64,000 nt of DNA from Nematopogon swammerdamellus (lineage: Eukaryota > Arthropoda > Insecta > Lepidoptera > Adelidae). Both the position numbers and the translations under genes were made by a program. Numbering within the stretch: the stretch's first letter is position 1; each line of letters opens with the position of its first letter. The stretch is from positions 15,029,741 through 15,093,740 of the forward strand of contig OX336348.1 of the NCBI GenBank assembly GCA_946902875.1, written 5' to 3'. Below the pieces are notes generated by a model. It did no database searches. It worked only from the letters and a program-made list of their open reading frames with translations, and was not told the origin of the DNA. Below are positions 1-12,581 of the stretch, in pieces.

Positions 1-411
1 TTGGTAGGCGGCGCAGAAACTAACACAGACACAGTAGCTTACCTCAGCTGTGTGAAGTATGCAGTCGAGATTTGCAATGCGGCAAAAGTAACAATATTTA
101 TCAGCTCGCTACTGTATGTGCCGACTCGACTGCATGATTCACACAGAATCAATACTGCCGCACACAGGAGCAACCATCTAGTGTATATGTTGACCAGGAG
201 CGTTCCTAATACCATCTATATCGATGTAAATACGCTCGGAAAGTCGTGCTATGCACTTGATGGCCGTATTAATAGCATGGGCCGAAAACAAATGCATTCT
301 TATATACAGAACTGTAATTTTAGCATGAAAAAATCAAATCTACACTTTGTAGAATTAGAAAATAGTGCTCCTAAAAATAAGCTAATTGAATCAAATGCTT
401 TTTTAGGTTAA
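1..411 (+). CDS. LINE ORF1, C-terminal part (cut by window edge)
   Basis: This is the last 136 codons of the first ORF of a non-LTR retrotransposon; the start lies outside the window. It aligns by eye with the C-terminus of the intact ORF1 at 58813-60609: both have a hydrophobic strand followed by a G-rich turn, a conserved YxPxxxxxDSHxIN / YIPQ...KIN stretch, and a final N/QxFLG. In the intact copy this part belongs to an SGNH-esterase-like domain, a known ORF1 module in CR1-type LINEs. ORF2 of the same element begins 66 bases downstream. The frame is still open here although ORF2 is broken. The family is inferred from this comparison only. Confidence 0.7.
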   Translation: MVGGAETNTDTVAYLSCVKYAVEICNAAKVTIFISSLLYVPTRLHDSHRINTAAHRSNHLVYMLTRSVPNTIYIDVNTLGKSCYALDGRINSMGRKQMHSYIQNCNFSMKKSNLHFVELENSAPKNKLIESNAFLG

Positions 412-476
412 ATTCTGTTTCTAGTGGCCGTGATTCGTTCGGAACTAAGTTAAATTCTTCTAAACATTGTTGTCTA

Positions 477-3307
477 TTGAAAAATAAGCTAGTTATCAGT
501 CATCAAAATGTACAGGGTCTGCGCGGCAAAAATCTACTATTAGAATTAATTTTAAAAGAAAATATAATTGATGTTTATTGTGTAACCGAGTCCTGGATAG
601 ATTGTAATGAATTAAGCACTCAATGTATTAATAACTATTCTATTATTAGCAGTAGCCATCGAAAAAACTTTATAAGAGGTGGTACTTTAATTCTTGTGAA
701 GAACGGTCACAAAGCTAAAAACAGACTAGATGTAGTAAAAAAGTCAGTGGAAAAAGAGTTTGAAATAAGTTGTATAGAAATGGACTCAATATTCATAGTA
801 TCAGTATATAGGTCACCGTGTGGGAATGTGCCATCATTTATAAACAAATTGGAAGAATGTTTGTGTAAATTGAATACCAATAATAATAAATCAATAATTG
901 TTTGTGGAGACTTTAATATTAAATTCCCCTTAGAAGAAGGAGGGCAACATGAGCTATCTGATTTGATGGATAGTTTTTTGCTTAGACAAACAATCTTCCA
1001 ATATACTAGAGTGACAGATTCGTGTTCATCGTGCATTGATAATATTTTTACTGATTGTAAAGTACTAGAGTCAAAAGTATTTCCTGGAATATCATCAGAT
1101 CATTACGCGCAATTAATTTCTATAAATTACTCAACAAGTAAGAATACTACTTCGGGCAAGATGAAACGAATATCAAACAAGGTTCTGATAAATTCGTTAA
1201 ACTTAGATTTACAATTTGAATTCTGTGGTAATAATATTTATAGCTTTAAAGAATTTTTCAATATATTTATGAGATATCTAGAAAAGCATATGCCACTAAA
1301 ACATATGTGTGTAACTAATAAAAAAACATTTGCCGACTGGGCTACTCCAGCTATTATTATTTCTAAAGACAAATTATTTTATTTATATGATCTCCTTAAA
1401 GTTAACAATAATCCAGATCTTAGATCTTATGTTACACGTTACAGCAAAATCTTTAAACAAGTTACCATTAAAGCCAAGCAACTGTTCCTTAAAAACAAAA
1501 TTATGAATTCAAATAATAAAATAAAAATGGCCTGGAACATAATTAAAGAAGAAACTGGCAAATCTAACGACTGTAACACCAAGCTAGAGTTAAAAATTGG
1601 ATCAGAAATTATTTCGGATAACACAACGATTGCCAATCATGTGAATAAATTCTTTTCCACAATAGCCCATAGTACTACTCAAAGTCTAAAGTCTAGTAAA
1701 GAAGTATCAATTAACTACCTCAAAGCGTTTATCCCTCGGAATTCTGAATCAGCCATATTTGCACCTGTCACATACCTAGAGACTAAGAGAGTAATTAGGG
1801 ACCTTAAATCTAAACATTCCCAAGATCTTTGGAGTATCTCACCTGTATTATTGAAATCTATAACAAGTGTCATCGGCCCGCTAACAGACATTATAAATGA
1901 CTCTCTAAAAAATGGCATATTCCCAGATTCATTAAAAGTAGCCAAAGTTATACCCTTGTATAAAAAGGGATGTCATAACAATGTTGAGAACTATCGTCCC
2001 GTCTCTATATTGCCGGTTTTCAGTAAGGTCTTTGAAAAAATTTTGGAAAAACGGTTAATTAAATTCTTTATTGATAATGAACTTTTAAATTGTAAACAAT
2101 TTGGATTTCGGAAAGGACTGTCAACGGGTGATGCTATAGCTTCTATGGTAAAATCAATATTAACTTCCCTAGACGACTCTCAGCATACTTATGGCATCTT
2201 TTGTGATCTGTCCAAAGCCTTTGACTGTGTAAATCATGAAATATTACCAATGAAACTAGAACATTATGGTATAAGAGACAAGGAATTGCGTATATTCCAA
2301 TCATATTTAGAAAATAGAGCTCAAATATGTGACGTCAATGGCTTAAAATCTAATGTAGAATCAATTACAATGGGTGTGCCGCAGGGTTCTATCCTGGGAC
2401 CATTATTGTTTCTAACATATGTTAACGACATCTCGAGTTGTATAACAGACGATATAGAGATGGTAATGTTTGCAGACGATATTTCAGTTGTACTGAAAAA
2501 CAATGATATAAGTAAACTAAGAGAATCCTTTTTAAATGTACTAAAATCTCTAAAATCATGGTTCGAATGCAACAATCTATTACTAAATGTTAACAAAACT
2601 AACATTATGCACTTTGCTCTAGGTACTCATAGACGTAATAACACTGATGCCATATTAAAAACTGCAGAAAACTTGTCATTAAACCTTGCTAATGAACTAA
2701 CTTTTCTTGGGGTAATATTTGATAAAAGTTTTACTTGGAAAGCCCACATAAACTCTTTAGCTGGTAAGTTGAGTTCCGCTTGTTATGCTATAAAAAAATT
2801 AAAGAGCTATGCGGAACTCATGCTGCAAAGACGGTTTATCATGCCTATTTTGAGAGCATCATGTCATATGGCCTTATGTTTTGGGGAAATGCAGCAGACT
2901 CAAATAGAATATTTTTATTACAGAAGAGGGCCTCGCGGTATATCCTAAATATGAAAACTAGAGATACTTGTAGGACAGCGTTCGGGGAGATAGGAATCAT
3001 GACTTTACCAAGTGCATATGTTTACCAGAACATATGCTATGCCAGAAAATACATTAATGATTCCTCTCTTAATTCCGACAATCATAACTATGATACGCGG
3101 TGAAGGAATAATGTACAACTAACAAGACATAGATTAGCTAAAACCTCAAAAAGCTTTATTTGTAATAGTGTTAGATTTTATAATAAACTGTCTTCTAACA
3201 TAAAACAATTAGATGATAACAATTTCAAACAACGGATTAAATTAATGTTAATTGAAAAGAGTTATTACACTATTAAGGATGCATTAACTGACCGTAATTT
3301 TATCTAA
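477..3307 (+). pseudogene. LINE ORF2 (AP endonuclease + reverse transcriptase), broken
   Basis: This ORF2 of a CR1/Jockey-superfamily LINE supplied target nicking and reverse transcription. Order: AP endonuclease at about residues 1-220 (HQN near the start, TESW, CGDFN, and the catalytic SDH at 1095-1103), a linker, then reverse transcriptase (YRPVSIL, SKAFD, GVPQGSILGP, and catalytic FADD near 2470), then a C-terminal region. The first frame stops at 2948. Similarity to the copy at 56066-58783 moves to another frame near the A-rich run at about 2797, so a small indel lies there. In the second frame a TGA at 3101-3103 stands where the relative has arginine, as expected from CGA-to-TGA decay. 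Recognisable coding ends at the TAA at 3305-3307. No ATG stands at the expected start (TTG at 477). An old, inactive copy. Confidence 0.85.
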
Positions 3308-3776
3308 GACTTTGACTACTGTTTTTTCCACTAACAAACTTTGACAATTTGACAATTGGATACACTTTGTATCATTACATTTTTTTTTATATGACTTATT
3401 ACATCTCTTTGTAATAAATGTAAACTAATTTTTATTTATTTTTTGACTTGATATAATATGAAGTATCAAAATTGACGATGGCACTATACACCAGATATAG
3501 GTAATTTAAATAGGCAGTGTGGTCAAATTCTTCAGTATTCATGTTTATGCTGTAAATATTAATGCTCTTGTGAGCGGTAGTATGGGTTAATTATTTGTAA
3601 GTTACTATAATATAATACTTATAAGGTACTAACAAAACATTGTGACTTGCGAAGTTTGTTTGTCAGTTCTTCTTCGCATTGAATTTAGAACTGGCGGAAT
3701 TTTCGACATGTCCAAGCGTAGGTTACCTACCTATGGATGAAATTATACAATAAACAACAACAACAACAACAATAAA
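3308..3776 (+). other. 3' UTR and (CAA)n tail of the 0-3.8 kb LINE
   Basis: AT-rich non-coding sequence follows the ORF2 stop and ends in a short CAA microsatellite (about 3746-3772) after AATAAA-like sequence. Simple-repeat tails are usual at the 3' end of this kind of LINE. The exact end is inferred; no target duplication was identified because the 5' end is outside the window. Confidence 0.5.
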
Positions 3777-3898
3777 AGGTGTCATAAGTCAAAACCTTGC
3801 AAATGACCCCACTTACCTACAAAAAAAATTTATCGGTCCATGTGCCGAACACCCTGTATTAGAACAAGATCCATTTCTGAAAAGCCTTCAAATAACGG

Positions 3899-4372
3899 TT
3901 TCCGTGGGACATAGCTCGGCCATACCGACAACTGGTATGTACGTGTTCGGGCTGTTCTCCTGAACACCATAAGTGCGGTAGTCACTTTCTAAAATAGTGG
4001 AGGGGATAGTTATGACGTCATAAAGATGGCGGCCGGGCCTGTCATTCTAGGCGGTATATCTCGATAGTTACTCGACCGATTTCCTTCGTTAAGGTGTCAA
4101 AAAAAAGCTAATAGAATGAGGATTATTCGATTTCTTACAATAGTTTATGTTAAACTAATACGAAACTAAATATTTACAAAAAGCTGACAATTCGAAAAAA
4201 AAAATTTTTTAATTTTTTAAATAGCTCGGTAACCATCAGGATTTTGGAAATTTAGGTTATAATAAAGCGCATAGCTGTATTCAAGAGGATCATAGTGAAC
4301 TTTAAATCATAACGATAGAGTAATAAACAACGGAGCTACAGTCATTTAAGTGAGCGTTGGTAGCGTCAAGCT
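3899..4372 (+). repeat. Left terminal inverted repeat
   Basis: About 474 bp, matching 6914-7386 in reverse complement with scattered substitutions and small indels. It includes a recognisable block around 4015-4060 (TGACGTCAT next to a GGCGGCCGGGCC stretch). Confidence 0.75.
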
Positions 4373-5956
4373 CGGCGCGGTAACGTAAGTACCTACTGTT
4401 GACGACTCGGCCGACCGCAAATATACCAATACCGAAGATTTTCATATAATTTTTTTGTTTCTGAATTAGGACATATCTTTAAATATGTTAAGATACCTAG
4501 GTATGTAAGTTTTGAGTACCTAATGTATGTAAAGACTTTCTGTACTAAATTTTATAATTTTTTTCGACAATTCTTTCTTTTTACCCGACAGCGACGTTAG
4601 GAGGAGTGTAATGTGTTAAGGTCTAAAGTGTGAATCTGTGTGTTTCTGTACATACATATATTACAGTTCGGAAATCTGCCCCAATTACTTCATAATGACT
4701 GGAAACGTGGCCATGTCTGTGCTATACTACATTGGTCGCGGTCCGGTCCCGCTCGCCGCGCCGTCGCACTATTGGCCAAAGTGCCACTTTTCGGTCATAA
4801 ATCTGTATCTTCTAAACTAGAATATCTTCCTTGACTTCCTTTATGGTATTACTTGAATAGTTAATCTTCAAAAAACAGTAACATTTGATTGCAAATAATA
4901 TTTATTATTAATAAAAAAAAATCCTAAAATATAAAATAATGTATTTCTAAACTATGAAAATAAGATAAAAAATTATTATGTTCATTTACCAATAAAGTAT
5001 CAACTTTTATATAATATTCACTAATAAAAACATTTTCGTACCTATAATTGTGATAAATAAAAAATTAAACATTAAAATATTAAACGCATTAAATGCGCTC
5101 ACAGGCTAGCACCTGTTTTTTGCTTCCTGAATTTAATTATAAGAAGGGAAGACGATGGAGTACCTTTCCAATAAACAGCTTCACAAATATTTTTATTGCA
5201 CTTTAGTCAGATCTAAATCTATGAAGACAATAAGCTTCATCGTCGTTGAATTGAAAAAATTTTGCAGAATTTCCTTTGATAATTTCATTGCAGTTTTTCT
5301 TGTTTTATTGAGTTGCGTACGACACGTATTATTTTAACATTGGAGGCTTAATCTTTTTCGCCAATTGGATTCACTCCTTTAATGTACTCGTATGAATGAT
5401 AGACGTTGTCCAAACCCGATTCCCCAAAAAGTTTCACAGCTTTACGATTTTGTATACTCTCTGATGAAATTGCGTAGTCCTTGCAAGGTCGATCGGACAA
5501 AATGTAATGCTACTTTATATATTTTTTGGCACTTGAGATAATATGGTTCCATTTTTCAAGAAACACAGTGGATAGCTCACCTTTAGAATACCTGAAAGAC
5601 TCCATATAGTTTCAGAAACACTACACTGCACTCATCTGGCACGAATATTCAGGCGTGTGTAAATGTACCACCCCTCACAGACTGGCTTATATTCGTACGA
5701 AAAAAATGTGGCGTGTGTAATATCTCCTTACACTCTGTGGGTCAGAAATGGTGTGTAAAACATAAATAACACAAAACACACCTGGTGTAAGTACATATAT
5801 AATCATATCATAGTTTTAACCGCAATTGTTTCCGTTACGAAGTAGCTATACCGTGAGAATGCTGAGGTTGTAGTGTATTTTCTTTGCATAATTTATACAT
5901 TCAGTCTCTTAAATCAGTACTCTTATGTTAACTTTTCAAATAAAATCATTTAAAAT

Positions 5957-6310
5957 CAGCCTGGGTAGCTCAGTGGTGCGGTCGGTGTTAAGACGAGACG
6001 GAAGTTACCTTTCTCCATACTCCATACAAAATCGTCTTTCGGCATTTATGTTATCTCGCCCCCTAAACCTTATCCGATTATTAAATTTTTTTTATTAGGT
6101 AGGGCTTATCCCGTCCGAGTTGGTACCACCGCACTGAATGAAACGTCGGTCGAAACCGCTATGTAAATAGTTCGTGTTTTCCGTCCAGTTCAGTGTAGCC
6201 GACATGAAATGAAGGGAAGAATTGACATGGCACCTAGTTCACACGGTGTTATGGGCTGACATCACGGATGTTGTAGGAGGTGTAGCCAACCGTGTCAGTT
6301 TCCATAAAAA
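5957..6310 (+). mobile_element. SINE copy A (5S-type family, altered head)
   Basis: Starts with a tRNA-like A-box stretch (TAGCTCAGTGGTGCGG) and continues into the body shared by the other copies: ACCACCGCACTGAATGAAACG near 6125, CCAGTTCAGTGTAGCC near 6185, and an end reading GTCAGTTTCCATAAAAAA. The 5S-like part found in copies at 33.4 and 38.2 kb is missing and replaced by unrelated sequence. Nested inside the foldback-like element, so younger than it. Confidence 0.65.
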
Positions 6311-6913
6311 ATTAATAAAATAAAATTAAAAAAAAATCATTCACGCGAACGCTCAGAGCGTGCGAACAGCACGCATATTTTTTTAATTTTCGTGCCAATT
6401 TGCAGAGTTTTGCAGAAAGTTGTTTATTGATTCTAAATAAACAGTGTACAGGCTATTTAAAACCATTATAATGTTCACCCGGACAGACCCTGATACCATT
6501 TGAAAGCTTAGATGAAAATTGTAGTTTTAGATAAATTTCGCGTTTTCGTTAGTGCTTTAAATAAGGAATGATATCTTTAAAAAACCCAACACAGTTACCA
6601 TTACCTAAAATGCTTTTCGAATATGTATGGGTTTCTATATGTTTACCTAAGTATTTTTGAGAAAAATATACATAAAATATATGCGCTCCCTTAATATGCG
6701 GATGTTTGCGCAAAGAATTTGTTCAACTTTCAAGCGTCATATAACTAAGGAAAAACAACTAAAATCTAAAATATGTACGTATTAAACAAGTACATTTCAT
6801 GGCCTATCGAACCAACTCATTACCCCAGGTGGTATGTTGCCAAAACCATTTTTGTCAGTTGCTTGTATGGGGGCTGTCCATAGTGCGTCGCCGCGCGCCC
6901 GACCGCTACAGCC

Positions 6914-7386
6914 AGCTTGACGCTACCAATGATCACTTAAATGACTGTAGCTCCGTTGTTTATAACTCAATCGTTACGATTTAAAGATCATTATAATCGT
7001 CTTGAATATAGCTATGCGTTTTATTATAACCAAAATTTCCAAAATCCTGATGATTCCGAGCTATTTTAAAAATAAAAAAAATATTTTTTCCGAAATGACG
7101 GTTTTTTGTAAATATTTAGTTTCGTATTAGATTAACACAAACTATTGTAAGAGATCGAATAATTCTTATTCTATTAGCTTTTTTTTGACACCATAATGAA
7201 GGAAATCGGTCAAGTAACTATCGAGATATACCGCCTAGAATGACAGGCCCGGCCGCCATCTTTATGACGTCATAACTATCCCCTCCACTATTTTAGAAAG
7301 TGACTACCGCTTTTATGGTGTTCAGGAGAACAGCCCGAACACGTACATACCAGTTGTCGGTATGGCCGAGGTATGTCCCACGGAAA
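6914..7386 (-). repeat. Right terminal inverted repeat
   Basis: Reverse complement of 3899-4372. Divergence between the arms shows that the insertion is not recent. Confidence 0.75.
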
Positions 7387-7467
7387 TTACCTAAATTTCA
7401 CTTGGATCCCGCTCTATATATAGAGATAGATATTATAGGTATTATTATATTTATATAATATACAAGC

Positions 7468-7690
7468 TGTGCCCGCGGCTCCGCCCGCTCTCATATTTCA
7501 CTTCACTGCTAACCTCATAAGCTATTTAGCGTGATAGTAAGTAGCCTATAGTTGATGGGAAGAATGGGGCTATCCGTAGAATTTTGTTTTATTAAAATCG
7601 GTTCAGTGGTTCTCGAGTTATAAGCGGACAGACAAACACTCAGACACTCAGACAGAAAGCAGACGTTGGATTTTATTATAGGTAAGGATT
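7468..7690 (+). repeat. Dispersed repeat, 'AGCTGTGCCCGCGGCTCCGCC' type, copy 1
   Basis: Begins AAGCTGTGCCCGCGGCTCCG and ends with a run of CAGACA followed by TTTTATTATAGGTAAGGA. Close copies lie at 27680-27895 (minus) and 50998-51235 (plus). The form resembles widespread lepidopteran short repeats sometimes called Metulj-like; that name is from memory and untested. No coding capacity. Confidence 0.65.
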
Positions 7691-8026
7691 ATGCAAATGA
7701 GGGCCAATTATCCGAAGAGAAATAAATGGTAGGGTGATACCCCACTGACTTTCTCGCTTATTGGGCGAACTCAAGGTTTTTAGGTTCGAAATTCAAAATA
7801 TACTGACAGTACAGTTCCGTTGAATTAGTTAGGCGCTCGCAACAAACATTTTGTATGCAATATTTAATAGAAACTAACCTTCGTTTGTATGACAGCCACC
7901 TTTTTTTGAGTTTTCCTGGAAGAACTGATAATTGTATCTTTTTAGGCTAGTAATAGGGTTTCTATGTGAAAATATAATAAAAATCGTTAAGAGTCATTTT
8001 TGAGAAAATCGACCTTATCGAAATCA
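7691..8026. other. Non-coding stretch, nothing recognised
   Basis: AT-rich sequence without a supported gene or repeat boundary. It leads into the direct repeat that starts near 8027. Confidence 0.4.
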
Positions 8027-8346
8027 TTTGTATGGTAGCTACCCTTGTTTTTTCGAATAAAAAAAAACTAAAAAAAGGTACCCCTAGATAATCGTTTCAA
8101 ACTACTAAATATGAATTTTAATAGAACTCGGTTGAGCGGTTGAGGCGCAACGTCGCTGGACACATTGCCATAGACAAATTTTGTATGACAGCTACCCTTA
8201 TTTTTTCGAATTTTGAAAAACTAAAAAAAGGTACCCCGAGATTATTGTTTCAAACTACTAAATACGAATTTTGAACGAAATCGGTTGAGCGGTTTAGGCG
8301 CAAGGTCGCTGGACGGACACACACACACACACAAACACACACACAT
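8027..8346 (+). repeat. Two ~137-bp direct repeats ending in a CA microsatellite
   Basis: Copies start near 8027 and 8162. Both contain GACAGCTACCCTT/GGTAGCTACCCTT, AACTAAAAAAAGGTACCCC, TTTCAAACTACTAAATA and CGGTTGAGCGGTT. The second ends in a (CA)n run at about 8316-8346. Similar wording (GCGGTTTAGGC) occurs at the end of the satellite array near 12270, hinting at a common source. Confidence 0.6.
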
Positions 8347-8578
8347 ACATACATGTTTCTCAAAACCACTTTTTTGGGATCGTTGAATGATATATAGCCC
8401 AAATCAGTCGAAATCTCAACTTCGAAATTTTGGACGATCACAATACTTCCTTTCTCCTTACAGTCGCTCGAAAGTAAAAATAAATTTTTCGAACACTCAT
8501 ACATATCCCCCAGTTATGTAGAACAATATCGGCGCTCTACTGTATTAATGCATTTTCTTATTTTCATTTGATTTTCAG

Positions 8579-8797
8579 AATTAATTCAAGACAGGACTCG
8601 TGCGTTACGTCAACCCGCCAATAAGTATTTAATTAGAGCGGTTGAACCGGTGGAACCGTTTAAAAATATAACCTGTTCAAATGGCGAACACTTACAAACT
8701 ATAGTCGATTGGAGAACAGATACGAGTGTGGTTACATACTTCTGCGGAGTACGTAAACATCATTATTCCGGACAAGCGCACATCACTCTGTTGGGAG
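8579..8797 (+). CDS. Candidate host exon (unknown protein), symmetric phase 1-1
   Basis: An acceptor (pyrimidine tract then CAG at 8576-8578) precedes 219 bases (73 codons) open in one frame and followed by GT at 8798. The first two bases complete a codon begun upstream, and the last base starts one finished in the next exon, so both flanking introns are phase 1. The encoded stretch includes ITCSNGEHLQ, VDWRTDT and YFCGVRKHHYSGQ, with two cysteines. I do not recognise the family. Phase-1 symmetric exons with cysteines are typical of secreted or extracellular modules; that is inference. The next exon would be 13199-13393, joining to a glycine codon across the junction. Upstream exons were not found. 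Confidence 0.5.
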
Positions 8798-9015
8798 GTA
8801 CTTTTCATTATTTTATTATTTCATTTATATTCATGTCAGAGGAAACGCTGGCGGCGTTTTTTCCTTACAAACGTATTCCTCCTTTTTTTTAAACGAAACG
8901 TACAGCCAATTTGCAATTTATTATTCCATAAGATTATACACAGAGTCTGGCCAATAACTCCTTCCACTTCTTAGTAGGTGCATTAAAAGAGTGTTGATGT
9001 CAGTGATGAGATGAG

Positions 9016-9105
9016 GGTGTGTGTGTGTGTGTGTGTGTGGGTGTGAGGATGTGAATGTGTGTGAGGGTGTGTGTGTGTGTGAGGGAGGGTGAGGGTGTGT
9101 GTTTG
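9016..9105 (+). repeat. (TG)n microsatellite, interrupted
   Basis: Long alternating GT tract with GGGTG and GAG interruptions. It produces a proline/histidine/threonine-rich open frame on the minus strand that is a composition artefact. Confidence 0.9.
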
Positions 9106-9663
9106 CCCACTCCCTAAAACGAGGCGTTTCGTCCGTCCACACTAACGAAACCGAGGCGCCGTCAAAAGCGAGACCGCCTCGGATTTGACAGGAAAATTCT
9201 AATGGCAGATTTGAAATCAGCGACCCCTGATTGGTCAGAAAACGTATATTTGACGGACCAATCAGAGCAGATCAAATTTTACGCCTCGTTTTTGGTAGTT
9301 TTGGCAGGTTGTGTAAGTGTATATGAAAATGTCTAAAAATACGTAGTTCCAGTGTGTATGCCATAGGTGGCGCTGCAGTCGCAAGTGTGTATCCATCGGA
9401 CACGAATCCGAGACCGCCTCGCTTTTTTAGTGTGTGATGTGTGTGTAAGTGTGTTTAGTGTGTATCCTAATTTATGCTATAATTACCGAATCTGAGACCT
9501 TTTCATTATTATTGTTACCTTGTAAATATGTGTGTGGGGAGCGCACGCGCCACCGACCCCGGACCCGCTCCGGTCCCTTCCTTCCTTCCGCGGATTCATT
9601 GAATGAGTCAAGCAGTCCGTCAGTCGCCCGGGTGTCGCCCCACAGAGAGGCAGTATTTATTTA

Positions 9664-12235
9664 TGATGAGTAGCTTCAATTCAAATTTTCAAATTCTTTT
9701 CTATAAAAAAAATTATACTTTCATAAGAACTTTCATCCCCGATTTCCACCCCTTAAAATCTGAAAATCCAAAAACCCTGAAATACGTTATCATTTGTTTA
9801 TGAAGATTAGCTAAAATTTAAATTTTCAAGTTCCTGCCTGTAAAAAAATCGATACTCCCATACAAATTTTCATCCCCCATTTCCACCCCTTAAAATCTGA
9901 AAATTCAAAAACCCTGAAACACGTCATCATTTGTTTATGAAGAGTAGCTACAATTAAAATTTTCAAGTTCCTACCTTTAAAAAAATCTAAACTCCCATGA
10001 AAATTTTCATCCCCCATTTCCATCCCTTGAAATCTGAAAATCCAGAAACCCCGAAACACGTCATTATTTATTTATGATAAGTAGCTATAATTTAAATTTT
10101 CAAGTGACTATCTATAAAAAAATTACTTTTCCATAAAAAAATTCATCCCCGATTTCCATCCCTTAAAATCTGAAATCCAAAAACCCTGAAAGACGTCATT
10201 ATTTATTTACGATAAGTAGCTACAATTAAAATTTTCAAGTTCCTATCTATAAAAAAATTTATACTTCCATAAAAAATTTCATCCCGGATTTCCACCCCTT
10301 AAAATCTGAAAATCCAAAAACCCTGAAATACGTCTTTATTTGTTTTTGAAGAGTAGCTAAAATAAAAATTTTCAAGTTCCTGTATTTAAAAAAATCGATA
10401 CTCCAATACAAACTTTCATCCCCCATTTCCACCCCTTAAAATCTGAAATTCGAAAAACCCTGAAATACGTTATTATCTGTTTATGAAGAGTAGCTAGAAT
10501 TAAAATTTTCAAGTTCCTACCTTTAAAAAAATCTAAACTCCCATGAAAATTTTCATCCCCCATTTCCATCCCTTGAAATCTGAAAATCCAGAAACCCCGA
10601 AACACGTCATTATTTATTTATGATAAGTAGCTATAATTGAAATTTTCAAGTTACTATTTATAAAAAAATTACTTTTCCATAAAAAAATTCATCCCCGATT
10701 TCCATCCCTTAAAATCTGAAATCCTAAAACCCTGAAAGACGTCATTATTTATTTACGATAAGTAGCTACAATTAAAATTTTCAAGTTCCTATCTATAAAA
10801 AAATTTATACTTCCATAAAAAATTTCATCCCGGATTTCCACCCCTTAAAATCTGAAAATCCAAAAACCCTGAAATACGTCTTTATTTGTTTATGAAGAGT
10901 AGCTAAAATAAAAATTTTCAAGTTCCTGTATTTAAAAAAATCGATACTCCAATACAAACTTTCATCCCCCATTTCCACCCCTTAAAATCTGAAAATCGAA
11001 AAACCCTGAAATACGTTATTATTTGTTTATGAAGAGTAGCTACAATTAAAATTTTCAAGTTCCTACCTGTAAAAAAATCGATACTCCCATAAAAATTTTC
11101 ATCCCCCATTTCCATCCCTTAAAATCTGAAATCCAAAACCCCTGAAACACATCATTATTTATTTATGATAAGTAACTACAATTAAAATTTTCAAGTTCCC
11201 ATCTATAAAAAAATGTACACTTCCATAAAAAATTTCATCCCCGATTTCCACCCCTTAATATCTGAAAATCCAAAAACCCTGAAATACGTCATTATTTGTT
11301 TATGAAGCGTAGCTACAATTAAAATTTACAATTAAAAAGTTCCTACCTTTAAAAAAATCAATACTCCCATGAAAATTTTCATCCCCCATTTCCACCGCTT
11401 AAAATCTGAAAATCCAGAAACCCCGAAACACGTCATTATTTATTTATGATAAGTAGCTATAATTGAAATTTTCAAGTTACTATCTATAAAAAAAATTATC
11501 CCCGATTTCCATCCCTTAAAATATGAAATCCAAAAACCCTGAAACACGTCATTATGTATTTATGATAAATAGCTACAATTAAAATTTCCACGTTCCTATC
11601 TATAAAAAAATGTATACTTCCATAAAAAATTTCATCCGCGATTTCCACCCCTTAAAATCTGAAAATCCAAAAACCCTGAAATACGTCATTATTTGTTGAT
11701 GAAGAGAAGCTAAAATTAAAATTTTCAAGTTCCTGCCTTTAAAAAAATTGATACTCCTATACAAACTTTCATCCCCCATTTCCACCCCTTAAAATCTGAA
11801 AATCCAAAAACCCTGAAACACATCATTACTTATTTGTGATAAGTAAACAATTAAAATTTCCAAGTTCCTATCTATAAAAAAATTTATACTTCCATAAAAA
11901 ATTTCATCCCCGATTTCCACCCCTTAAAATCTGAAAATCCAAAAACCCTGAAATACGTCATTATTTGTTGATGGAGAGAAGCTAAAATTAAAATTTTCAA
12001 GTTCCTGCCTTTAAAAAAATCGATACCCCATACAAATTTTCATCCCCCATTTCCACCCCTTAAAATCTGAAAATTCAAAAACGCTAAAACACGTTATCAT
12101 TTGTTTATGAAGAGTAACTACAATCAAAATTTTCAAGTTCCTACCTTTAATAAAATCGATACTCCCATAAAAAATTTCATCCCTCATTTCCATCGCTTAA
12201 AATCTGAAAATCCAAAAATCCTGAGTTGTAAAATA
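9664..12235 (+). repeat. Satellite-like array, ~136-bp monomer, 546-bp higher-order period
   Basis: About 19 head-to-tail monomers. Each contains ATTTTCAAGTTCCT, a run of A after CTAT/CTTT, TTCATCCCCCATTTCCA, CCCTTAAAATCTGAAAATCC and AAACCCTGAAA, then a TTATTTGTTTATGA-like joint. Four-monomer blocks recur exactly 546 bp apart (for example the CATCCCTTGAAATCTG word at 10021 and 10567), so part of the array grew by higher-order duplication. Minus-strand open frames here repeat with the monomer and are not genes. The array ends near 12235 in sequence ending GGTCTTGCGGTTTAGGC. Confidence 0.9.
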
Positions 12236-12551
12236 AACCTGTGTTCTAAATTTCAGCTTTCTAGGTCTTGCGGTTTAGGCTGGGCGATGATGATTGAGGC
12301 GGGCGTATAGTTTTATTAATATAAAAGATAGATATAAAAGCGAGACCATATCCCAAGAACGACAACAAAACAAAAAAAGTAAACAGATAACTAAAAATAA
12401 TAATTTCATACACTCCAAATCCGAGGTGGGTAATACACACATGCGATTCAATATACGAAAGTGAGACCGCCTCGGATTCAGGTAAAATAAAATACCGAAA
12501 GCGAGGCGTTTTAAAAAAAATCTCATACACACTCTAAATCTGTTGAAAATG

Positions 12552-12581
12552 ACGAAAGCGAGGCTTCAGCCTCGCTTTCGT
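12552..12581. repeat. Perfect 14-bp-arm hairpin with CGAGGC/GCCTCG
   Basis: Arms ACGAAAGCGAGGCT and AGCCTCGCTTTCGT are exact reverse complements around a 2-base centre. Related CGAGGC or GCCTCG words recur at 9120-9180, 9410-9426, 12463-12510, 12580 and 12777. Confidence 0.9.

Larger units (their letters stand above)
3899..7386. mobile_element. Foldback-like element with ~475-bp terminal inverted repeats
   Basis: The segment is bounded by long inverted repeats (3899-4372 and 6914-7386) that begin TTCCGTGGGACATA and read inward through the same AT-rich and GC-rich blocks. The interior of 2.5 kb has no convincing coding sequence; it holds AT-rich DNA, a stretch of TG-rich sequence near 5640-5760 and a SINE copy at about 5957-6310. 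No transposase is visible, so the element would be non-autonomous. No clear target-site duplication was found at the two ends. Class (foldback, or a large MITE of an unknown DNA transposon) is inference. Confidence 0.6.

Noticed and set aside
8250..9142. Minus-strand open frames rich in Cys/Val or Thr/His/Pro
   Set aside because: They translate CA/TG microsatellites and have no independent support.
9826..12193. Repeated minus-strand open frames with FRGFWIFRFQG / MEMGDE wording
   Set aside because: They recur with the 136-bp and 546-bp period of the satellite array; the frame is a property of the monomer, not a gene.
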